Shown here: in pieces, positions 33,026-37,259 of the stretch
How the letters are laid out: each line of letters begins with the position of its first letter
Numbering within the stretch: the first letter of the stretch is position 1
From: an uncultured Oscillospiraceae bacterium
GTDB taxonomy: Bacteria > Bacillota > Clostridia > Oscillospirales > Oscillospiraceae
NCBI GenBank assembly: GCA_944387845.1
Contig: CALXGH010000064.1
Span: forward strand, 1-37,259
Length of the DNA stretch: 37,259 nt
Direction: 5' to 3'
Notes under the pieces: model-generated
What the model saw: the letters and a program-made list of their open reading frames with translations, nothing else
Database searches by the model: none
Told to the model about the DNA's origin: nothing
Translations under genes and position numbers: made by a program

Positions 33026-34441
33026 CTACTTTTTCCTGTTTGCCGGAGCGTTTGGTCCGAAGAAATAGCTTTTTGTAAGCTTTGCCACAACTCCGCTCAG
33101 AGCAAGAACGCCTATAAAGTTTGGTATAGCCATAAGTCCGTTAAATGTGTCCGCGATATCCCATACAACGTCGATCGGCGATACACAGCCAACTACAATA
33201 ATAGCTATGAAAATTACCTGATATATTCTTATTGCCTTAGTACCGAAAAGGTACTGAACGCAACGTGCGCCGTAAAGGGACCATCCGAGGACTGTAGAAA
33301 GTGCAAAGAGCATAAGTGCTATAGCCACAAAAAGCGATGCAAATTTTGCTCCAAATACCGTTGCAAGCGCCGCTGTAATAAGCTCGGATCCGGGCTTTGT
33401 GCCAAAACCGATTTCAACTCCGCTACAGATGATTGTCAAGGCCGTCAGTGTGCAGATTACAAGTGTATCCATGAAAACTTCAAAAATACCAAAAAGTCCC
33501 TGCTGTACCGGGCCGTCAGTTTCAGCTGCTGCATGGGCAATGGCTGCAGAGCCAAGGCCTGCCTCGTTTGAAAAAGCGCTTCGTTTGAGACCCCAAACGA
33601 TGGTCTCCTTGAGAATTATACCTGTTGATGCGCCGAAAACAGCCTGTGGTGTAAATGCTGTTGAGAAAATGAGCTTAAATACATTTCCAAGGTTTCCGGC
33701 ATGGGATCCTATTACAATAAGAGTGAAAATGATGTAGAAAACGCTCATAAAAGGAACAAGCTTCTCCGTTACAGAGCCGATTCTCTTTATGCCGCCTATA
33801 ATTATGATGGCAACCAAAACAGCTATTCCGATAGCAAGAATCCATTCAACAATGTTCACACTCTCGCTGCTAAGAGGATTAAATGTGCTTATGGCATTTA
33901 CAACAGAACCTGTAATACTGTTTACCTGGGACATATTGCCGATACCGAAGGATGCGAAAATGGCAAATATGGAAAATACAGCCGCAAGCCATCTCCACTT
34001 CTTGCCCATTCCCTTTTCAATATAGTACATTGGGCCGCCGACCCAGTCGCCTTTTTCGTCTCTTTCCCTGTATTTGATGGAGAGAACTACCTCACAGTAT
34101 TTCGTGATCATGCCTACAAGAGCGGCAATCCAGAGCCAGAATATGGCGCCGTATCCACCCATGGCTATAGCCTGTGAGGTACCTACGATATTACCTGTTC
34201 CCACTGTGGCAGCAAGAGCCGTTGTAACCGCCTGGAAAGGAGTTACAGCACCATGTCCGGCCTCTTTTTTGTCGAATATTTTTCCCACAGTGTTTTTCAT
34301 GGCATATCCGAATCTTGTAAACTGAATACCCCTGTTACGTATGGTCAGAAACAGTCCGCCAAAAATTGCAAAAGGCAGGAATGTATACAGCCATGCAAAA
34401 TCGTAAAGCGGACCTGTAAGAAATTCAATAATACTGTTCAT
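33026..34441 (-). CDS. AGCS-family alanine/glycine:cation symporter
   Basis: A 471-residue inner-membrane protein with about 10-11 helices that imports small neutral amino acids with Na+ or H+. The family motif GAVTPFQAVTTALAATVGTG, followed by NIVGTSQAIAMGGYGAIFWL, lies in the first third. The second motif GLKRSAFSNEAGLGSAAIAH lies near residue 290. GGPMYYIEKGMGKKW is also characteristic. ATG 34441 has GAGGG 6 bases upstream and replaces a longer start at 34465 that has none. A glycine riboswitch in the leader indicates glycine as a physiological substrate or signal; these switches usually lie before either glycine-cleavage genes or such transporters. Confidence 0.94.
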   Translation of the reverse strand: MNSIIEFLTGPLYDFAWLYTFLPFAIFGGLFLTIRNRGIQFTRFGYAMKNTVGKIFDKKEAGHGAVTPFQAVTTALAATVGTGNIVGTSQAIAMGGYGAIFWLWIAALVGMITKYCEVVLSIKYRERDEKGDWVGGPMYYIEKGMGKKWRWLAAVFSIFAIFASFGIGNMSQVNSITGSVVNAISTFNPLSSESVNIVEWILAIGIAVLVAIIIIGGIKRIGSVTEKLVPFMSVFYIIFTLIVIGSHAGNLGNVFKLIFSTAFTPQAVFGASTGIILKETIVWGLKRSAFSNEAGLGSAAIAHAAAETDGPVQQGLFGIFEVFMDTLVICTLTALTIICSGVEIGFGTKPGSELITAALATVFGAKFASLFVAIALMLFALSTVLGWSLYGARCVQYLFGTKAIRIYQVIFIAIIVVGCVSPIDVVWDIADTFNGLMAIPNFIGVLALSGVVAKLTKSYFFGPNAPANRKK

Positions 34442-34475
34442 AATTTTCCCTCTTTCAGTTTTCAATTAAAGATAA

Positions 34476-34504
34476 TGGGATGCACCGAAAAACGGTGCAT
34501 CCCA
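34476..34504 (-). terminator. Hairpin between the glycine riboswitch and the symporter gene (expression platform)
   Basis: A 12-bp perfect GC-rich stem (34476-34487 with 34493-34504) with a five-base loop. On minus the tail is TTATCTTT, a weak U-tract. It lies 35 bases before the start codon and may act as a terminator controlled by the riboswitch. Confidence 0.6.
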
Positions 34505-34540
34505 GGGAAAATCAAACTCAAACGTCAGAATACGTCTGAA

Positions 34541-34725
34541 GCAGTTTTCTGTCCTTTTGCCTGAGAGATTAGCGTTTTGCTTTGCACCTTCGGCCCTCAT
34601 ATCAAAATGAGCTTCTCCAGAATACCATCCGCTTACAGTCTTTATTCTAAATTGAACTCCCGAGAGTATTACTCCTTTGGCAGGACGCATCGCCTTGCGC
34701 CCACTTTCCTGCAAGCTTCACACGG
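34541..34725 (-). promoter_or_regulatory. Glycine riboswitch, tandem with a diverged first aptamer
   Basis: On the minus strand the second aptamer (about 34541-34622) is a clear match: TCTGGAGA, then GCCGAAGGTGCAAAG, then CTCTCAGGCAAAAGGACAG. Upstream, about 34660-34725, a partial copy is visible (AGGAAAGTGG, then GCCAAAGGAGTAA and CTCTCGGGAG), but the conserved CTCTCAGGC is altered. It may therefore be a weak or ghost first aptamer. The class binds glycine. Here it sits directly before an alanine/glycine symporter. Confidence 0.85.
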
Positions 34726-34750
34726 TCAATATTTTAATTTTTATAAAGCA

Positions 34751-34779
34751 ATACTACATTATAAAACCGTATCTTTCAA
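34751..34779 (-). promoter_or_regulatory. Promoter of the riboswitch-symporter transcript
   Basis: Read on minus: TTGAAA (34774-34779), a 17-bp spacer and TAGTAT (34751-34756). Confidence 0.7.
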
Positions 34780-34825
34780 TATGATTTTTCATAAAAACAA
34801 ATTTTTCGTCTTTTTTAACAGTATC

Positions 34826-35407
34826 CTATCTTCTCCGTCCGCGTCCGGTCATCATAAAGCCAAACGCCGCGCCGCAGAATCCGCCCAGAACGTGGGTGAA
34901 CTGAGATATGTCGTCTCTTACGAATATTGCGTCAAACACCTCGCCGCCAATATAGAGGATAAATACTAAAATGAGGGTTATAGGTATCGTTCCGCCTTTA
35001 TATCCCGCAAAGGATGACATGATTATCATCATAAATACCACCCCACTGGCGCCGAGGAGCGCAGTGCCCGGGAAAAAGATAAACTGGGCAAGACCCGTAA
35101 CAAAAGCTGTTATCAAAATCGCCTCAAGCATTCTGCCGCTGCCGTATCTCTCCTCAAGTGTCGGGCCGACGACCAGGAAGAGCAGCATATTGTTTATGTA
35201 ATGTTCATAGCTTGCATGGCCCAAAACATGGGTAAAAAACCTCAGATATGTAAGAGGATCGGCAAGTGAAGATCTGTATACGCAAAAATACGTGCCTATC
35301 AGCCGGCCGCCGAAAACATTGTCCAATATAAGAACTAATAGAGATATCAGTGCAAACCCCAGAACAACCGGCGCGTTGAACACGATCGTAATTTTTTTCT
35401 GTCTCAT
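34826..35407 (-). CDS. Rhomboid-family intramembrane serine protease
   Basis: A 193-residue protein with six membrane helices. The catalytic dyad is visible: Ser121 in LLGASGVVF (GxSG) and His172 in FTHVLGG on the last helix. The HxxxN oxyanion motif is at His69-Asn73 (EHYINN) in the second helix, and ERYGSGRM forms the loop before helix 3. Such proteases cut single-pass membrane proteins within the bilayer; the substrate is unknown. The C-terminus is basic (GRGRRR). The ATG at 35407 has only a weak AGGT upstream. It lies downstream of the kinase-like gene on the same strand but has its own extended -10 promoter. Confidence 0.92.
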   Translation of the reverse strand: MRQKKITIVFNAPVVLGFALISLLVLILDNVFGGRLIGTYFCVYRSSLADPLTYLRFFTHVLGHASYEHYINNMLLFLVVGPTLEERYGSGRMLEAILITAFVTGLAQFIFFPGTALLGASGVVFMMIIMSSFAGYKGGTIPITLILVFILYIGGEVFDAIFVRDDISQFTHVLGGFCGAAFGFMMTGRGRRR

Positions 35408-35459
35408 TTTTCAGATCTACCTGCCTTATATCTATATTCGTCAGAATACCTTCCTATGC

Positions 35460-35531
35460 AAAACTTTCAAAGAGGCGGCAGAGCTGCACCGGAAGTGCCG
35501 GCCAGATCCCATACCGCCCCATATTATATCA
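35460..35531 (-). promoter_or_regulatory. Rhomboid promoter and structured leader
   Basis: Read on minus, TGATATAAT (complement of 35523-35531) is an extended -10 box with no good -35. Transcription would start near 35516, about 110 bases before the gene. The first 45 leader bases can fold into an outer GGCGG/CCGCC stem (35514-35518 with about 35473-35478) enclosing an inner CCGG-CACTT-CCGG hairpin. The preceding space (35532-35600) has an 8-bp stem at 35573-35595 that could end the kinase-like gene but lacks a U-tract. Confidence 0.45.
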
Positions 35532-35600
35532 CGCTTTAAAACAGACTGCCTCCTTTAAGGCGCACTAACCCAGAGAGGGCCAAAATCGTCCTCTCCTATT

Positions 35601-37259
35601 TTATCTGTAACCCATCTCTTTCTGGTACGCAACCACTGTATGCATATTCTGCTCCTCAAGAGCCGAGAACTGAGATACTACCTTATTGCTGTCGAAAGTC
35701 TTTGGCTCATACCAGTACATGGACTCAAAGTACTCTTGAATACTAGCACTTGTAAAGATCTTTCCGTGTCTTGCGTAGATCTCATTTATTACCATGTATG
35801 TCTCTTCACTGGTCATACCCTCAAGGTCAGCGTATGTTATCTCTCTCTCATTTGACGGGAGGATAGTTATATCTCTGTAAGGCTGAGTTTTTCTTACATA
35901 GTCATCGTCTTCAGAACCACTGGAGCCACCGTCAACTTTTTTCAGAGTGCCGTTAAGGTATGCCTTATAGGCCTCCTCCACAGTCAGGCCACCGCATGCG
36001 GCGCTGCTCTTCGGTCCCCATATACCATCAGCCGTTACACCTAAAAGTGCCTGCATTTTCTTTACATTTCCAACAGCCACGTTGCTGTTACCACTGAAAA
36101 GTGTGCCATTCTTATAAGCTTTGTAAGCTTCTTCCGCGGTCAGTCCACCGGCAGCAGCAGTACTCTTAGAACCCCAGACGCCATCAGCTGTTACGCCCAA
36201 GGCCTTCTGAACTTCCTTAATCTGAGCAACCGTTATACCTGAAGTTGAAGAACCGCCACCTTCTGATGGTGTCTCAGGTTTTGCAAGTGTGCCATTAAGG
36301 TATGCTTTATAAGCCGCTTCAGCAGTCAGTCCACCAGCAGCTTCTTTTGATTTTGGTCCCCAGTCGCCGTCAGCCGTTACGCCCAGATACTTCTGTACAA
36401 GTCTTATCTGATCAGGGGTTACTCCTGTCGTGCTGGTATCGTCATCCTGGTCATCATCTCCATCAGGCATTGTCTGGCCAGGATCTTTATCCTCATCTGT
36501 ATTGTCTTTATCTGTGCCATCAGGGTTAGTCTTGTCATCACCATCGTCTGAGATGATTGTCTGGTCTCCATCATTGTCCAGGATACCGTCAATGCCTGCA
36601 CTTACTCTGTCATCATCATCAGGAGTATCCACAGCACTACCTGGGTCTTTCTGTGTCTGTCCGCTTTCCCATGGCTTAAGCACATAAACAGCGGAACCCA
36701 CAACGGCACAAACAAGCAGAAAGGCCACAATTGCGCCGGCCTTTCTCCCGCCTTTTTTCTTTACCGGGCGGCTGTCCTCATTGTAATTTTTGTTATAATC
36801 TACTTTTTCCTCTGTCTTTGTAGCTCCAGACCCGTTTTTTCCCACAGCCTCAAGTGCCAGCGCAACGGCAGCCGCCCTTCTTATGGCGGTATTTTCAACA
36901 GGTACGCTCTCAAGATCTGATTTCAGATCCTCAGCGCTCTGGTATCTGTACTCAGGCTGAGTGGCGATAGCCCTCTTTATTATCTCTTTAAGCTGGTGGC
37001 TGAGACCGGGAATATCGTCCGGATTTCTGCTCTCTGGCAGCTGTCCGCCAGCCGCAACGTACATAATGCACATACCAAGAGAGTATATGTCGGAAACATG
37101 GCTGTATTTGCCGCCATCAATGACTTCAGGGGCATCAAATTCATCGGGCAGACCTGTAAACAGACTTGAACCGGCTCTCTTAAGGCAGCGTCTTACACCA
37201 AAATCTTTAAGTACATAGCTGCCGCTGTCTGTGATCATGATGTTTTCAGGGCAGATACC
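35601..37259 (-). CDS. Membrane kinase-like receptor (5' end outside window): kinase C-lobe, one TM helix, three peptidoglycan-binding-like repeats, YARHG domain
   Basis: 552 codons are visible and the frame is open to the right edge, so the N-lobe is missing. The fragment starts GICPENIMI, aligning with the kinase catalytic loop HRDIKPEN. Gly occupies the Asp position and Cys the Lys position. DFG (residues 19-21) and APE (43-45) are kept, as is YSLGMCIMYVAAGG. A basic stretch and one TM helix (about 174-194) are followed by an Asp-rich linker of about 80 residues. Three repeats of about 45 residues then contain LGVTADGxWGxKS and AYKAYxNGTL (about 281-325, 342-387, 396-439), like peptidoglycan_binding_1 units. 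The end is a YARHG domain (NEIYARHGKIF...YFESMYWYEP). This layout suggests a cell-wall-sensing receptor in which such repeats replace PASTA domains. Kinase activity is doubtful if the Gly is real. Confidence 0.85.
   Translation of the reverse strand, partial: GICPENIMITDSGSYVLKDFGVRRCLKRAGSSLFTGLPDEFDAPEVIDGGKYSHVSDIYSLGMCIMYVAAGGQLPESRNPDDIPGLSHQLKEIIKRAIATQPEYRYQSAEDLKSDLESVPVENTAIRRAAAVALALEAVGKNGSGATKTEEKVDYNKNYNEDSRPVKKKGGRKAGAIVAFLLVCAVVGSAVYVLKPWESGQTQKDPGSAVDTPDDDDRVSAGIDGILDNDGDQTIISDDGDDKTNPDGTDKDNTDEDKDPGQTMPDGDDDQDDDTSTTGVTPDQIRLVQKYLGVTADGDWGPKSKEAAGGLTAEAAYKAYLNGTLAKPETPSEGGGSSTSGITVAQIKEVQKALGVTADGVWGSKSTAAAGGLTAEEAYKAYKNGTLFSGNSNVAVGNVKKMQALLGVTADGIWGPKSSAACGGLTVEEAYKAYLNGTLKKVDGGSSGSEDDDYVRKTQPYRDITILPSNEREITYADLEGMTSEETYMVINEIYARHGKIFTSASIQEYFESMYWYEPKTFDSNKVVSQFSALEEQNMHTVVAYQKEMGYR
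35943..36419 (-). repeat. Three tandem peptidoglycan-binding-like coding repeats
   Basis: Three units of about 135-140 bases lie within the kinase-like gene, separated by short linkers (a Gly/Ser-rich one between the first and second). Each ends in a conserved GG-LT-x-E-x-AYKAY block. The DNA repeats have diverged at third positions, so they are old or under selection at the protein level. Confidence 0.8.

Noticed and set aside
35571..35595. Intrinsic terminator for the kinase-like gene
   Set aside because: Only an 8-bp stem including a G-U pair, without any U-tract on the minus strand.
1..37259. CRISPR arrays, insertion sequences, prophage genes or rRNA
   Set aside because: No regularly spaced short repeats, transposase or integrase motifs, phage genes or rRNA-like segments were found on either strand.

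Overview
The window looks like chromosome of a low-to-mid GC Firmicute of the class Clostridia, most likely an Oscillospiraceae/Ruminococcaceae-type anaerobe. This is an inference from the rpoBC/str gene order, the type III glutamine synthetase, the ANTAR nitrogen regulator, the THF riboswitch on folT, the glycine riboswitch on an alanine/glycine symporter, strong AAGGAGG ribosome-binding sites and consensus sigma-A promoters. I see no phage, insertion sequence, CRISPR array or rRNA. One tRNA (Leu, anticodon GAG) is present. One regulator is clearly broken.

Layout. 1-4.4 kb: the start of a ferritin-like gene leaving the window on the minus strand, rsmE, a zinc-ribbon/Ig-like membrane protein divergent from lexA, a DUF554 membrane protein, and a decayed stretch with an HTH-regulator pseudogene. 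4.4-10.9 kb: the complete aspartate-to-threonine pathway in two divergent operons, hom-lysC-asd on minus and thrC-thrB-ACT protein on plus. The two operons fire from promoters whose -10 boxes overlap. 10.9-23.3 kb: the transcription/translation core on minus, rpoB-rpoC and then, behind a terminator and a new strong promoter, rpsL-rpsG-fusA-tuf. 23.4-25.5 kb: tRNA-Leu, a GC-richer stretch I cannot assign, a small lipoprotein, and a THF-riboswitch-controlled folate transporter folT. 25.5-31.4 kb: a nitrogen-assimilation cluster, glnA-like gene plus ANTAR regulator on minus, and glnN (type III) plus asparagine synthetase on plus. The glnN leader carries a terminator that is mutually exclusive with an ANTAR-like hexaloop hairpin. 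31.5-37.3 kb: a glycerol-1-phosphate dehydrogenase, a glycine-riboswitch-controlled AGCS symporter, a rhomboid protease with a structured leader, and the 3' part of a large membrane kinase-like protein with three peptidoglycan-binding-like repeats and a YARHG domain.

How the genes work together. LysC, Asd, Hom, ThrB and ThrC convert aspartate to threonine, with Asd also supplying lysine. The two glutamine synthetases, the ANTAR protein and AsnB form an ammonium/glutamine/asparagine module in which the regulator made from the minus operon probably acts on the plus operon. FolT and the AGCS symporter are scavenging transporters gated by riboswitches for their own substrates.

Most noteworthy: (1) the glnN leader as a possible single-hairpin or non-canonical ANTAR antitermination site next to its likely regulator; (2) the kinase-like receptor at the right edge, whose catalytic loop appears to have Gly at the HRD Asp position and Cys at the following Lys position, with peptidoglycan-binding repeats where PASTA repeats normally sit; (3) two AT-rich palindromes about five helical turns apart around the lexA/zinc-ribbon divergent promoters; (4) overlapping divergent promoters between the two halves of the threonine pathway.
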